Below, piece after piece: positions 19,852 through 29,283 of a stretch of 64,000 nucleotides of DNA. Every line of letters begins with the position of its first letter. Positions within the stretch are counted from its first letter, which is position 1. A program made the translations under genes and the position numbers. Source of the stretch: Enterobacter sp. RHBSTW-00175 (lineage in GTDB: Bacteria; Pseudomonadota; Gammaproteobacteria; Enterobacterales; Enterobacteriaceae); NCBI RefSeq assembly GCF_013927005.1, contig NZ_CP055930.1:620001-684000 (forward strand). The letters are read 5' to 3'. The notes beneath the pieces are model-generated. The model ran no database searches, was not told where the DNA came from, and was given only the letters and a program-made list of their open reading frames with translations.

Positions 19852-20391
19852 TTATCGCCCGGTTGGTGTGCCGACGGCCGCGCTGATTGGTGCGGCTTTC
19901 TGCGTGAACGGCGACCAGGTTCCGCCACCCATCTGGTAAGCGCCATATGCCTGCAAAGGCGCAGTGAGAAGCGTCGTCAGTGCCCCCATATTTCCCTGCT
20001 TACGTGAAGAGCTTGCCTGGGCTTTATAGTTTTCGGCCTGGACCTGATATCCGTATGCCTCACGCTGGGCATTGTTAACTGTTGTCAGCGCATCCAGCGC
20101 ACCGAACTGCGCTGTATCACCGAAGATATCAAGAGCATTACCGGTTGATAGATCCGCACCAGTTGCTCCCATCGTGGCCGCCTGGGTTCCGGCGGCCTGG
20201 CGATTGCGGCGACGCACCTCATCTGCCTGAGCATTGCCACGGTTAATAGAGTCCTGAGCCTGGGCCTCTGCAACGTTCGCATTCTGCTCAGCGACCGCTG
20301 CGGAATATTTCCCTGACTGGTACTGGTTATAAGCTGAGATGCCACTCAGAGCGACGCTGGCGCCAGCGAGAGCAATAGCCGGGCTACACAT
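19852..20391 (-). CDS. T7 gp14-like internal virion protein
   Basis: A 179-residue protein starting MCSPAIALAGASVALSGISA with Ala/Gly-rich helices and many Gln and Asn (EQNANVAEAQAQDSINRGNAQADEVRRR). This is the usual look of gp14-class ejection proteins that insert in the outer membrane. Its stop/start overlaps the neighbour by one base. Confidence 0.78.
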   Translation of the reverse strand: MCSPAIALAGASVALSGISAYNQYQSGKYSAAVAEQNANVAEAQAQDSINRGNAQADEVRRRNRQAAGTQAATMGATGADLSTGNALDIFGDTAQFGALDALTTVNNAQREAYGYQVQAENYKAQASSSRKQGNMGALTTLLTAPLQAYGAYQMGGGTWSPFTQKAAPISAAVGTPTGR

Positions 20392-20855
20392 TATTTTCTC
20401 TCCATGTGGAAGCGGTGGAACGGGATGCCTTGAATGCCGAAAGGCTGAGGATCTTCAATCGTGAACCCAAGCCAGTGCAGCCAGATGCGCGCAGTGTGGT
20501 TGCGGGCATCAACATAGTTCTCAAGATACGGGTATACGGCCAGCATTGCATTGACCACTTTCCCGCAGCGGCGCAGGAAAGTGCGCTGATATTTCTCCAG
20601 TGCGTCAGTGCCTACCAGCCAGGGTATTCCGCTCCCGCCGATCATGGATGCCGGAGCCACGCCGAAGATGGTTACTACCTCACCATTAATCAGCCCGGCA
20701 CAGGCGAAGGTGGACGTGCGCAGCCCGGATTCAAGTACGCGCCGCGGGCTCCACCCGTTTGTCGCCAGAAATTCATCAACGTCAGCCTGGCGGACATGCG
20801 GCAGCATGGACTCGATATGCTCTGCGGTGGCCGGAACAATCTGAGCATTGATCAT
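20391..20855 (-). CDS. GNAT-fold internal virion protein (T7 gp13-like)
   Basis: A protein of 154 aa with an acetyltransferase-like layout: VPATAEHIESMLPHVRQADVDEF at the start, a middle GEVVTIFGVAP strand, and a C-terminal ARIWLHWLGFTIEDPQPFG segment. Podoviruses encode such DUF2833/gp13-like proteins beside the tail genes. The fold is recognised, but an enzymatic role is doubtful. Confidence 0.72.
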   Translation of the reverse strand: MINAQIVPATAEHIESMLPHVRQADVDEFLATNGWSPRRVLESGLRTSTFACAGLINGEVVTIFGVAPASMIGGSGIPWLVGTDALEKYQRTFLRRCGKVVNAMLAVYPYLENYVDARNHTARIWLHWLGFTIEDPQPFGIQGIPFHRFHMERK

Positions 20856-23320
20856 CAGAAGCCTCCTACCGTCATGCGCGGAATGACAGCCAGTACGGAG
20901 AGTGGCAATGGGTCGAGCTGCCGCACTTTAACGCGACCGTTCTTATCCCAGTTGCTGTCGATCTTCACTTCCACCTTTCCGGTGGCATCGTCAACCGGGT
21001 CATCGTAAAACTCAAACTCGCGCTGTTGATATTCGTACCAGGTGCCGCCAGGCGTTGTTGCCCAGATGCCGCGGCTGGCGTTGACCACCATCGTGACGGT
21101 CGGGATGACCTGCTTTTTATCAAGCAGTGTTTCCTGCCCGTTGATGTTGATGTCCAGCGTTTCGAATTCAGCGGTGATCGGCAGACCGATATGCACCACT
21201 GCGCCCGGCGACTCCAGCGTGACAGCGCCACCAGATACGGTTTTCTGTGGCTCAACACTTGCGTCTGAAAGAATGTTGACTGTCTGGCCTTCGAGGTGTG
21301 TCAGGCCGCTGAATGTCTGACGAGCCATCTGCCAGTTTGTTGTGGCCGCATTGCGCAGCACCGCAGGAACGTTACGGTTAAATCGCACGACCACCGCGGT
21401 GGTGCTGGTTACGGAGATGATGTCTCCACGCAGTTCTTTCGCTACCGCCTCGCCAGTATCGGTATCCACCTCTGAATATGGGAACTGGATCTGAGCGCCA
21501 ACATCCGTACTAACAAAATAAGCACCACTGCTCACGGTTACCGGATAATCGACCTGATAACTCCAGTCACCGCTGCCGCCGCTGATGGTCATAGTACGTG
21601 TTGAGGTATTGCGCCCGTCATAACTCAGGCCGCAGTCGACAAAGAACGCGTCTTCATCATTGGTAAACAGGCGGCTGGAAAGACGTTCGATGTAACGTTT
21701 TGTCTGGCCATTGATGGTGCGGTTAACCACGAAATAAACAGCATCCTCGCTGCCTTCGCTGATTGAGCAGGTGCTTTCATACTTCCCGGCGCTGGACTGC
21801 GGCGCCCATGCGAATACCTGCTGATCGCGAAGATAGGTCAGCACCAGCAGTTTTCCGTCGTCACGAATGCAGAATGCGCTGCTGTACGGCACAATGCAGA
21901 ATGACCAGTCGACGATGCTGCGCTTCTGGAAAAGATGGTTTGCCAGAATGGTCAGGTCGGTGCCCTGGTACCCATCCACATCGAATGAGTAGGCCAGATC
22001 ACGGACCACGCTACCTTTTTCCTGGATGAACAGCGCGATATTGGCCACCGCTATCGGCGGCACATTGCTTGAGCCGTTGTTTCCCTGAGAACTGAACGAA
22101 AACGCCGATGGCGTCAGCACCTTATTCTGGTCACCGGATATCGTATATTCACCGCCAGATGTCAGAGCAACCAGATTTCCGACATCAATCAGGTGGCGGA
22201 TCTCATTCACCTGCCGACCGGCATAGGTGTAGATAATGCGATCGTCATCCTGAATAGGGTTGTTCTTGCCGAAGTCTTTATAGTCACCGGTACGGCTCGC
22301 CCAGATGGTTTGCGGGTACGCGGTAGATGCGGCGAAATACAGACGTTGCTGATAGTAAACAACCGTGCTCGGATATCCGTTGACACTGTTCCATGCGTAC
22401 CGTGCCCACTTGTAACTTCCGTTTGCTGCTCCTACTACCTGAGACGGGATATAACTGATCACCGTGGCCGTGGCAGTAAGGCCATCACCGGCTACCGCTG
22501 TAATACACGCTATGCCGAAACCGCTGTGCAGGTATTCCCATTGAATGCCGGTGTCGCCACCCCATCCATCCCATGACATGCCCTCTGTATGAGATGGTCT
22601 AAGCGTTCCGGTTGTCCCTCCGGTGTTTGCCCGGTAATAGTTGCTGTCAGCACGGCGAACATCGTTAATGGTTGTTCCTTTACTGGTTTCCCATACCTGC
22701 ACAGAATCAACGGCCGGCTGCTCGAGGTAGAACAGCTTACCGACCTGTTCCGCGCTGAAGATGGCAGAGCTCGCCGTCAGCGTAATGGTGCCGGTGCTGG
22801 CGCTGGCATATACCTTCACCGACTCGTCAACGTTGATATCTTCGAACGGGCCGTTTTTGGTGGTGACGTCGACTATCTGCCAGTTGTCGTGCGCGTAGCG
22901 GCGCAGCTCCTTCGGCGGGTAGGAAGGATGAACCAGCGTAAGCACGTCGGCGCTCTGCGTGAATTTGATGCGGAAAAGGTCTGCCTCAGCATACGGCATA
23001 GCCAGTTCGTAGATCACATTGCTGCTGTTCAGCACATACGCACCGTCTTTGATAACGCGCATGTAGTTGTGCCCGAACTCCAGCGCATAGGTCTGGACGG
23101 TCGAGAACTGGAAAGGGATAAGGCGGCATTTGCGCGTCGGGTATTTGGCTTCGCCGACGAAGCGCGTTCCCGGGCGATTTTCCACGCCGCCATACTGACG
23201 CACGATAAAGTTATCGCACTTGCGCAGCGCAACCTGATACTTAGACATGTCGATACGCCCGTACAAAGACGGGCCAATTTCACCACCGGCGAAACTCGGC
23301 TGGATCCAACTGAAGGCCAT
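20855..23320 (-). CDS. Tail hub/tubular protein (T7 gp12-like)
   Basis: The protein (821 aa) begins MAFSWIQPSFAGGEIGPSLYGRIDMSKY and continues CDNFIVRQYGGVENRPGTRFVGEAK, the signature of large tail stabilisation proteins in epsilon15- and BPP-1-like phages. The body is beta-rich. It forms the lower tail tube to which spikes attach. It lies directly after the tail tubular A-type gene with a one-base overlap. Confidence 0.83.
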   Translation of the reverse strand: MAFSWIQPSFAGGEIGPSLYGRIDMSKYQVALRKCDNFIVRQYGGVENRPGTRFVGEAKYPTRKCRLIPFQFSTVQTYALEFGHNYMRVIKDGAYVLNSSNVIYELAMPYAEADLFRIKFTQSADVLTLVHPSYPPKELRRYAHDNWQIVDVTTKNGPFEDINVDESVKVYASASTGTITLTASSAIFSAEQVGKLFYLEQPAVDSVQVWETSKGTTINDVRRADSNYYRANTGGTTGTLRPSHTEGMSWDGWGGDTGIQWEYLHSGFGIACITAVAGDGLTATATVISYIPSQVVGAANGSYKWARYAWNSVNGYPSTVVYYQQRLYFAASTAYPQTIWASRTGDYKDFGKNNPIQDDDRIIYTYAGRQVNEIRHLIDVGNLVALTSGGEYTISGDQNKVLTPSAFSFSSQGNNGSSNVPPIAVANIALFIQEKGSVVRDLAYSFDVDGYQGTDLTILANHLFQKRSIVDWSFCIVPYSSAFCIRDDGKLLVLTYLRDQQVFAWAPQSSAGKYESTCSISEGSEDAVYFVVNRTINGQTKRYIERLSSRLFTNDEDAFFVDCGLSYDGRNTSTRTMTISGGSGDWSYQVDYPVTVSSGAYFVSTDVGAQIQFPYSEVDTDTGEAVAKELRGDIISVTSTTAVVVRFNRNVPAVLRNAATTNWQMARQTFSGLTHLEGQTVNILSDASVEPQKTVSGGAVTLESPGAVVHIGLPITAEFETLDININGQETLLDKKQVIPTVTMVVNASRGIWATTPGGTWYEYQQREFEFYDDPVDDATGKVEVKIDSNWDKNGRVKVRQLDPLPLSVLAVIPRMTVGGF

Positions 23321-23925
23321 TATGACAACCTCGCTGCGGTGAACTCATCAACAGGCGGCTGCGGCTCCTGCGATTCATTCTGACTATGAGAGCCAGCACT
23401 CAGGATTACGCTGCGGTACATCGTCAGTGCGTTGTTACCGAGATCTGCGCTGCCGGTAAGTGGCATGTTGATGGCAGCCGCCAGACGCCAGGAAAGCGCC
23501 TCCATGAAAATGGCATCGAACATGTTCACGTCTGTTACGCGCGCAATGTACTTCAACCATGCCTTAGGCTGGTCGGTGTAGATAAGCTTTCCGGTACCAT
23601 CCGTATCTGCCCCAACCTCATAGTTGATGCGCATAGCGGCAGTCGGGTTACGGATACCGGGCACCATAATTTCGGTGATGCGCAGGCAGTCTGTCGGGTA
23701 CTGGTAGGAATATGCCCAGTCCGGAGGCGGATTATTGGTATCGGCCAGCGCCAGGCGCTTGGTGGCAAAGTTCCAGTCGAAGTCTGCCAGTGCTGCATCT
23801 CGACACGCATCAAAGTGCAGGGAGCACTGCCCGGCTTCTTTGCTGGCTTCAGTCAGGCTGTTAATGCTGCGGCTGTTGCCGATATTGCTCAGCGCGCGGT
23901 TGCAGATTTCGATAACTGAGGCCAT
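23320..23925 (-). CDS. Tail tubular protein A-like adaptor
   Basis: A 201-residue protein with IEICNRALSNIGNSRSINSLTEAS and CRDAALADFDWNFATKRLALA near the start. These are characteristic of the T7 gp11 / Gp11-like adaptor that joins portal to tail. Its place between the staple-type gene and the hub gene agrees. Confidence 0.85.
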   Translation of the reverse strand: MASVIEICNRALSNIGNSRSINSLTEASKEAGQCSLHFDACRDAALADFDWNFATKRLALADTNNPPPDWAYSYQYPTDCLRITEIMVPGIRNPTAAMRINYEVGADTDGTGKLIYTDQPKAWLKYIARVTDVNMFDAIFMEALSWRLAAAINMPLTGSADLGNNALTMYRSVILSAGSHSQNESQEPQPPVDEFTAARLS

Positions 23926-24260
23926 TAATCATCCTCCCCGCCTGGGTAGAAAGCATCTTTCAGCTCTTTGGCATCATCACGTTTCTGTGGAGCCAGGCCA
24001 ATATCGGTGATCTGCAACTCAACATAGTTGTCTTCACCGTGATCTGTGGTGCGGGTAGACACAGAACATACGTTAGCCATTGCCATAACTGAAACGCTAT
24101 CACCTACCGCTGGCAGTGATTTTGCATTCAGGCCGAGACGTTGCAGAGATTCGTTATCCAGCGTGATGCGCAGACCCCACGGATACTGATCTTTGGTTTC
24201 TGGTTTTCCATCTTCACCAACGAATGAGTCGGTGCCTGTTTTCATGTTTACAGTTTTCAT
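23925..24260 (-). CDS. Capsid staple/decoration protein (epsilon15 gp10-like)
   Basis: Its 111 residues equal the length of epsilon15 gp10, the molecular staple clamping capsid subunits. The sequence is beta-rich (KDQYPWGLRITLDNESLQRLGLN ... EDNYVELQITDIGLAPQKR). It comes shortly after the capsid gene, behind a terminator-like hairpin that could set its dose. The assignment rests on length, position and my memory of the epsilon15 proteome. Confidence 0.72.
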   Translation of the reverse strand: MKTVNMKTGTDSFVGEDGKPETKDQYPWGLRITLDNESLQRLGLNAKSLPAVGDSVSVMAMANVCSVSTRTTDHGEDNYVELQITDIGLAPQKRDDAKELKDAFYPGGEDD

Positions 24261-24277
24261 TCTCAGGTCTCCGCATA

Positions 24278-24309
24278 GAAAAGCGGGGCCGAATGGCCCC
24301 GGCTTTTAG
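24278..24309 (-). terminator. Hairpin between capsid and tail genes
   Basis: On the minus strand AAAAGCCGGGGCC-ATTC-GGCCCCGCTTTT forms a long GC-rich stem followed by TTTTC. It lies in the only sizeable gap of the virion operon, after the capsid genes. A partly read-through terminator here would make capsid transcripts more abundant than tail transcripts. Confidence 0.65.
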
Positions 24310-24324
24310 CACTTTATTGAGCGC

Positions 24325-24609
24325 TTACACGCCCAGTTCTTTACGCCGGGCGTCAATCTTCTCTTTGAGAGTTTTTGCGCTGGTGTTTTTATGCGGAGCT
24401 TCGCCGAACATCTCTTCGTAAATGGTACGAAGCTGGTCCAGCTCCTGAAGCTCTTCATTGGTTGGCAGATCGTCATTCTTCACCACGACATCGCCGTCGT
24501 TATGAGGGATAAGGTTTTTGCCAGCCTCCCCGGAAAACTCCACAATATCGCCAGGCTCGCAGAGCTTGCCGTTAATGAAGGAGCGTTCTTTGACGCGATA
24601 TTTAGACAT
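24325..24609 (-). CDS. Small head protein of unknown function
   Basis: A 94-residue product starting MSKYRVKERSFINGKLCEPGDIVEF, with an SH3-like beta start and a helical tail (ELQELDQLRTIYEEMFGE). ATG at 24609 overlaps the end of the preceding gene by eight bases; an upstream in-frame start would read through a less plausible MLAGCRP. It could be a head-completion or packaging-completion protein. Confidence 0.7.
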   Translation of the reverse strand: MSKYRVKERSFINGKLCEPGDIVEFSGEAGKNLIPHNDGDVVVKNDDLPTNEELQELDQLRTIYEEMFGEAPHKNTSAKTLKEKIDARRKELGV

Positions 24610-24994
24610 TGGTCTGCACCCCGCCAACAATGCCAGCGGTTACTTTGCCAGTGGTCGGCGCGGTACCGGTGACGGTGTAGTTAAGTCGGATGTAGCGCTC
24701 CAGCTTCATCGGCAACGTGATGACCGGCGTTTTGTAACCAACGGTCAGGGATGCCAGAGGAATGACCATGGAGATCACATCTGTTGCAGAGCTGAAAGAC
24801 GAGTTGTCATCAGTCTGCACCGTTACTGTCAGGCTGGTAAGGGTGTTAAATGCCTCAACAACCTGAATCAGCAGCGGGATATCGCCATATTTACCGACAT
24901 CCTTACTGGATCCGGTGTCAATAACGTTTGTTGATACCGCGGTGGCCGTAATGGCCTGAGCCGCGGAGAACAAAGCCTGTTGATCAAGCAACAT
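24602..24994 (-). CDS. Bbp16-like capsid cement protein
   Basis: The protein (130 aa) begins MLLDQQALFSAAQAITATAVSTNVIDTG and continues with alternating beta strands, as in the Bbp16 family of BPP-1, which decorates and stabilises the capsid. It directly follows the major capsid gene. Confidence 0.82.
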   Translation of the reverse strand: MLLDQQALFSAAQAITATAVSTNVIDTGSSKDVGKYGDIPLLIQVVEAFNTLTSLTVTVQTDDNSSFSSATDVISMVIPLASLTVGYKTPVITLPMKLERYIRLNYTVTGTAPTTGKVTAGIVGGVQTNV

Positions 24995-25006
24995 GATTCT
25001 CTCTCC

Positions 25007-26014
25007 TTACGCCGTTACGGCAGATTCAGTGTTGAGGATTGCATCCGCACGACGGATAGGAATGCCCAGGAAGGAAACGATCTTCTTACCGCCGTACTCT
25101 TCGATAGTAAGGTTCACGTTTTTGGCATTCATAGCCTGTTTGTGCAGCCATGCGTGGATTGTTTTGTTGGCATAGATAACTTCTTTGCCATCACCCAGCA
25201 TCGCCACGTCGCGGGCATAGTACGCATCAACCATCATGCTGATCAGGTCAGCGCCGGTTGCTGCGTCTTTGGTCAGCGTGGTCACATCGATGTTGCAGAT
25301 GCGGGAAATTGAACGCCAGTCACGCACGCTCAGACCCAGGTCCCACTTGAATTCGTCGCGATACGCACGGAACTGGCCGCCGTTACCGTCACTTACCAGG
25401 TCGTCACCAAGGTCTTCATGCTGGAAGCCTGCAACCATGCCTTCCGGATAGATCATGTGAGCAGTGTTCTCACCCCATGACATAAACCAGATAGAGGTGT
25501 TGGTAGAGCCGCTACCACCGGCGCTGAATACGTTCTCTGCGCTTGCCGCTTTGCTGGTGCTCAGCGTGTTGAAGCGTGGTGCCAGACCCATGAATGCTTC
25601 AGGTTCAGCATCAGTGTTACCGTAGAAGGTATAGCGGGATACTTTGTTGTTGAAGCCCTGCAACTTGCCCATGTTTTCGGAAACACGGAACGCGGAGGCG
25701 TTGTTTGAACGGTCCGCCAGAGCCTTATCAACGAAGCCCAGGTCGTACAACATACCGGTGGTGTCGGTTACTGGTACGGTCTGGGTTTTGGTTGGCTGAA
25801 CGCCCTGGTTATAGCGGCGCCATACCGGTTCAGGAATACCTGCGCGGATGGTGGTTTTGTGCTTTGAGCCGTCGTTACACGGCACATAGATCGCATCGGT
25901 CAGGATGTCGTTGGTTTTCGCCAACTGCTCCACGATGCGCGCGATTCGCCCGTTCTTGTCAGTACGATTGTAGATGTCAAGCAACGATGGCAGAGTTTGA
26001 CCGATTAAAGCCAT
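25007..26014 (-). CDS. Major capsid protein (epsilon15 gp7-like)
   Basis: This HK97-fold coat protein has 335 residues, the same as epsilon15 gp7. It begins MALIGQTLPSLLDIYNRTDKNG and contains MSWGENTAHMIYPEGMVAG and WDLGLSVRDWRSISRICNID, typical of this coat family. A separate scaffold-like gene lies just upstream. Confidence 0.88.
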   Translation of the reverse strand: MALIGQTLPSLLDIYNRTDKNGRIARIVEQLAKTNDILTDAIYVPCNDGSKHKTTIRAGIPEPVWRRYNQGVQPTKTQTVPVTDTTGMLYDLGFVDKALADRSNNASAFRVSENMGKLQGFNNKVSRYTFYGNTDAEPEAFMGLAPRFNTLSTSKAASAENVFSAGGSGSTNTSIWFMSWGENTAHMIYPEGMVAGFQHEDLGDDLVSDGNGGQFRAYRDEFKWDLGLSVRDWRSISRICNIDVTTLTKDAATGADLISMMVDAYYARDVAMLGDGKEVIYANKTIHAWLHKQAMNAKNVNLTIEEYGGKKIVSFLGIPIRRADAILNTESAVTA

Positions 26015-26024
26015 TTTTCATACC

Positions 26025-26732
26025 TCACTTTTTGGGATAGAAGGCGGAGATAAGGTCACTGCCGCCGCTTTCATGACCGCCGGTGACAACCTTGTCTTCT
26101 GACATTGCCTTGCCGACTTTGATAAACGCTTTAACAAGCGCCGGGTGATTACCCAGACCGGTTGAATCCAGGTATTCTTTCAGTTCTGGATCGCCGAATT
26201 GTTCCAGTGCACGCTGCGCAGCGCTTAGGTTTGCGGTCAGCTTGTCGCCGCCGATCTCTTTGTCAGCCTTCACGTCAGCCGCCCACTGCTCTGTCTGCGC
26301 CTGCCAGGCTTCTGCCTGACGCTGCTGCACACCGGCAAGGATTTTCGGGTAGGCGTCCACCAGCTTCTGCGCTTGCTCATTGGTCAGGTTCAGATCGCGG
26401 GCAACCGGCTCGAAGTCCTTCAGAGCTTCGGTATCCAGCTCAACGCCTTCGCCAGCCTGAAACTCGTATTTCTCCGGAGCGCCTTCCTGCTTCTGCTCTT
26501 TGTCACCTGGCTTTTCAGCTGGCTTATCACCATCAGCGGGCTTATCTTCCTGAGGCTTGTCACCTTCAGCGCCAGGCTGTGGCTTATCGCCTTCTTGTTT
26601 CGCTGGTTCGCCTGCAGGCTCCGGAACTTCTGCAGCAGGTGCTGCTGGCGCAGACGGTGCCGGTGCAGCGCCACCATCAGCAGGTTGCTCATTGCAAAGA
26701 CGGCGATGCAGCAAACGTTCAAATAAATTCAT
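26025..26732 (-). CDS. Scaffold-like head assembly protein
   Basis: A protein of 235 aa. The first third is Pro/Ala/Glu/Lys-rich and repetitive (EGDKPQ, PADGDKPAEKPGDKEQ, about residues 20-85). The rest is helical and ends in a compact LISAFYPKK tail. Low-complexity plus helices directly before the coat gene is the usual picture of a scaffolding protein. Confidence 0.75.
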   Translation of the reverse strand: MNLFERLLHRRLCNEQPADGGAAPAPSAPAAPAAEVPEPAGEPAKQEGDKPQPGAEGDKPQEDKPADGDKPAEKPGDKEQKQEGAPEKYEFQAGEGVELDTEALKDFEPVARDLNLTNEQAQKLVDAYPKILAGVQQRQAEAWQAQTEQWAADVKADKEIGGDKLTANLSAAQRALEQFGDPELKEYLDSTGLGNHPALVKAFIKVGKAMSEDKVVTGGHESGGSDLISAFYPKK

Positions 26733-26734
26733 GG

Positions 26735-27031
26735 TTACTCCTGTTCACTGGCCTCGGAGGCCATCGTCAGATACTGATCCGGGCAGTGCGCCATGACGCG
26801 CTGAAGCAGCACCAACGCCAGGTTGCGCTGCCCTTCGTTGAATGCTGTGATGTGCGGGTCTACGTTGAAGCAAGCGCCGAACACCTGACCTTTCTCCAGA
26901 AGTGACCAGACAACACGGCGGCCCTGCTCGCTATCCATGACGAACTTGATGTCGTCCTTCTCGCGCTGCTCCAGATCGTGCTTCTTACGCTCGTTCTGAA
27001 TGCGCAGCTCCTCTTCGTCGAAATCCGTCAT
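26735..27031 (-). CDS. Bbp19-like protein
   Basis: This small helical protein (98 aa) has charged N-terminal helices, DSEQGRRVVWSLLEKGQVFGACF, then NEGQRNLALVLLQRV. It resembles the Bbp19-like domain found between portal and scaffold genes in BPP-1 relatives. Its exact role is unknown. It overlaps the portal gene by four bases. Confidence 0.75.
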   Translation of the reverse strand: MTDFDEEELRIQNERKKHDLEQREKDDIKFVMDSEQGRRVVWSLLEKGQVFGACFNVDPHITAFNEGQRNLALVLLQRVMAHCPDQYLTMASEASEQE

Positions 27032-28698
27032 TGCTGCTGCGCCCCCACTGCGTTAGTGATTGCGGTAAGCGCACTTGGGTCAGTGGTCTGCGTCTCGCTG
27101 AGCGTCTTGGCTCCCTGCGTAACTGCCTGGCCCATTGCCAGCGCCTGAGCTGCCTGCTGCTGTTTGTTGCGCTCTTCACGAATGCCCTGCACCTGCTCCT
27201 GCGGAACGATTACGGTTGGCGATACGCCGGACATTTCTGAGAACGCGTCGATAGCCTGATCCACGTCGAGCTTGTCGAGCGCTTCAGGTTTGAACTGTGC
27301 GAGCTGGCCAATGAAGCCAACGGTCTGCGACAGGCTGGTGAGGCCGATAGATTTCTGCGCCTGCGCCATCACGGAGATGTACTCTATGCGCAGCGGCATC
27401 CCCTGCATAACGTCAGGCGGAGGCGGAAGCATGTTCTTGCGCGCCATGATGGAGAACACGCGATCGATAAGCGGATTGAGAGCCTCGTCGTTCAGACGCT
27501 CCAGCACCGGGCCGAGCATCAGCAGCTTCTCTTCCTTCATCTCGATCACTGCTTCCACCGGCATGGAGCGGGTGTTGATGTTTTGCAGCATCATGAAGAG
27601 GTCGACAAAGTAGGCGCTGTTGATGGTCTGGCGGGTGTCCTGAATGTCAGCCAGCAGGTCGGCGGTATTCGGGTTGACCAGGTACGCAGGTTTGAAACCG
27701 TCCTGCCCGCTCAGTACGTCGAGATAGGTGACATCACCAGGCAGCAGAGAAACGCGCTGATTCTTCAGCGACGTCGGCGCAACCATCGGCGGGTTAGTGG
27801 CTTTGTCGATCAACTGAGCTTTACGTTTCTGCTCAACCTGAAGCGCTTTAACCTGCCCGAGCGCCAGCATGCCGGGGCAGGATGATGCGTAAACGTCCTC
27901 GCCGTTAACTTCCCAGCGCGGAGCCAGGATCGGGAATTCGTCAAAGCCAGATTCACGCAGCAGCTTGTCGGAGTCGCCGCCTGTCTCGAAATAGACAGAG
28001 CGATACGGCTTGTTCTTGCTGTCCATCTTGCCGCTGTCGCGGTTGATGTTAGGCGTGATGCAGTGGTTTACCTCGATCCAGTTTTCGTATGTGCCGTTTT
28101 CCCACATGCCCTTAACGGACGTGCTCACGTTGTCCAGGCCGAATTCCTGCACGAGCTGGCGCACGGTCATGGAGAACTGGCGGAAAGAGGTATCGACGCT
28201 GCCGCGCGGGCTGTTCGCCAGGTAGTAGCTGCCAATCGGGAATGGCATTGTGCGGATCACGTCCTGGTCATCTTCCAGCACAGCCATAGCGGCGGTACCG
28301 AAAGTACCCAGGCTGGCGTACATGACAGGCAGAGACTGGTACAGATTCGACTTGTTGAACACTTCGTTCATGCGGCGCTGCACGACTTCAAGCCAGACCT
28401 TCACCGGACCGTAATCCATCATGTCAGGGTCAGGTGTTGCCAGCTTGAACCACGGACGGGCAGGGCTGGTGATGCCGGACATCATGCCGCTGGCGAGAAT
28501 GCGCTGAGCGAGTGAGCCGGTAGGGTCAACAATTTTGGTGTTGCGGCGATCATCACGGTTAACGTCAGACGTCAGGAAGCGGGAACCGCGCGGATTGATA
28601 AAGTCGCTCAGGTCGCGCCAGTGCGGCTCGAACGATGTGCGCTCATTCTTCAGCTGTGCGAGCTGCTTCAGCAGCCGCTCTTTTTCGGTTTCCGCCAT
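27028..28698 (-). CDS. Portal protein
   Basis: A T7-type head-tail connector of 556 residues, the epsilon15 gp4 length. The start (LLKQLAQLKNERTSFEPHWRDLSDFINPRGSRF) and the stretches LASGMMSGITSPARPWFKL and SLGTFGTAAMAVLEDD are classic for this family. Twelve copies would form the ring through which DNA is packaged. Confidence 0.92.
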   Translation of the reverse strand: MAETEKERLLKQLAQLKNERTSFEPHWRDLSDFINPRGSRFLTSDVNRDDRRNTKIVDPTGSLAQRILASGMMSGITSPARPWFKLATPDPDMMDYGPVKVWLEVVQRRMNEVFNKSNLYQSLPVMYASLGTFGTAAMAVLEDDQDVIRTMPFPIGSYYLANSPRGSVDTSFRQFSMTVRQLVQEFGLDNVSTSVKGMWENGTYENWIEVNHCITPNINRDSGKMDSKNKPYRSVYFETGGDSDKLLRESGFDEFPILAPRWEVNGEDVYASSCPGMLALGQVKALQVEQKRKAQLIDKATNPPMVAPTSLKNQRVSLLPGDVTYLDVLSGQDGFKPAYLVNPNTADLLADIQDTRQTINSAYFVDLFMMLQNINTRSMPVEAVIEMKEEKLLMLGPVLERLNDEALNPLIDRVFSIMARKNMLPPPPDVMQGMPLRIEYISVMAQAQKSIGLTSLSQTVGFIGQLAQFKPEALDKLDVDQAIDAFSEMSGVSPTVIVPQEQVQGIREERNKQQQAAQALAMGQAVTQGAKTLSETQTTDPSALTAITNAVGAQQQ

Positions 28699-28712
28699 CT
28701 CTCAGGTCTCCG

Positions 28713-28919
28713 TTACTGACCGAGCAGCGTTTTACCGCTGGTGTTGGCTTTGGAAGTGTCGCCCTGGGCACCGGTGAGCATGGTCGAGTTACGACCAGCA
28801 GCAGCACGGCGGCGGCGCTCTTCGTCATCGCGGGCACTGACCACAGCGGCATCCTGCTCCTGAGGTGCGGCCTGAACTTCTGGTGCCGCTGGCACTGATG
28901 GCTTGCTGCCGATACACAT
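28713..28919 (-). CDS. Small virion-operon leader protein
   Basis: A 68-residue product starting MCIGSKPSVPAAPE, with a charged middle (DDEERRRRAAAGRNSTMLTGAQGD). Such short MCIG-type proteins precede portal genes in many podoviruses; their role is unclear. ATG at 28919 follows GAGG. First gene of the portal-to-ejection operon. Confidence 0.75.
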   Translation of the reverse strand: MCIGSKPSVPAAPEVQAAPQEQDAAVVSARDDEERRRRAAAGRNSTMLTGAQGDTSKANTSGKTLLGQ

Positions 28920-29024
28920 AGCGATAACCTCACACACGATTAAATTATTACCAATTTAACCATATACGGATTATTTTACGTAGTATATTGACAGAATGCT
29001 GTGCAATTATTACCCTTAAGGTAA
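28920..29024. promoter_or_regulatory. Divergent control region of virion operon and structured RNA
   Basis: It contains AACCATATACGGATTA (28958-28973), a TTACC half-site (28948), a rightward TTGACA box (28988-28993) and a perfect operator TTACC-CTTAA-GGTAA (29010-29024) where a rightward -10/+1 would fall. The leftward virion operon and the rightward non-coding RNA thus seem to share repressor control. The -10 boxes are weak and unproven. Confidence 0.65.
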
Positions 29025-29283
29025 CACAACATGAAAGCGCACTTCGATATCGGTTCTGTGAGGTCTTGTCGCTAAATCAAAACTGGTTAGTGCGCTTCCA
29101 GGTGTGAGCAGTACGGCATATGGCACATGTGTCGCAGCGGTCCGGAGGGGTTCCTTGGTGTTCCTTATCCCCGAGCGGGTAGCCGGAATGTGCAAGTCAG
29201 TGTTTCTGTATGCACGGACATGACGACTCACCATCGTGGCGATACGGCGTGACACCTCGGAAGAGACGAGGCCATAACAGGTA

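Noticed and set aside
20406..23383. Long plus-strand frames opposite the tail genes
   Set aside because: They lie opposite coupled, recognisable tail genes and have no independent support.
24940..28700. Diversity-generating retroelement as in BPP-1 relatives
   Set aside because: No reverse transcriptase gene and no template/variable repeat pair were seen near the tail or spike genes.
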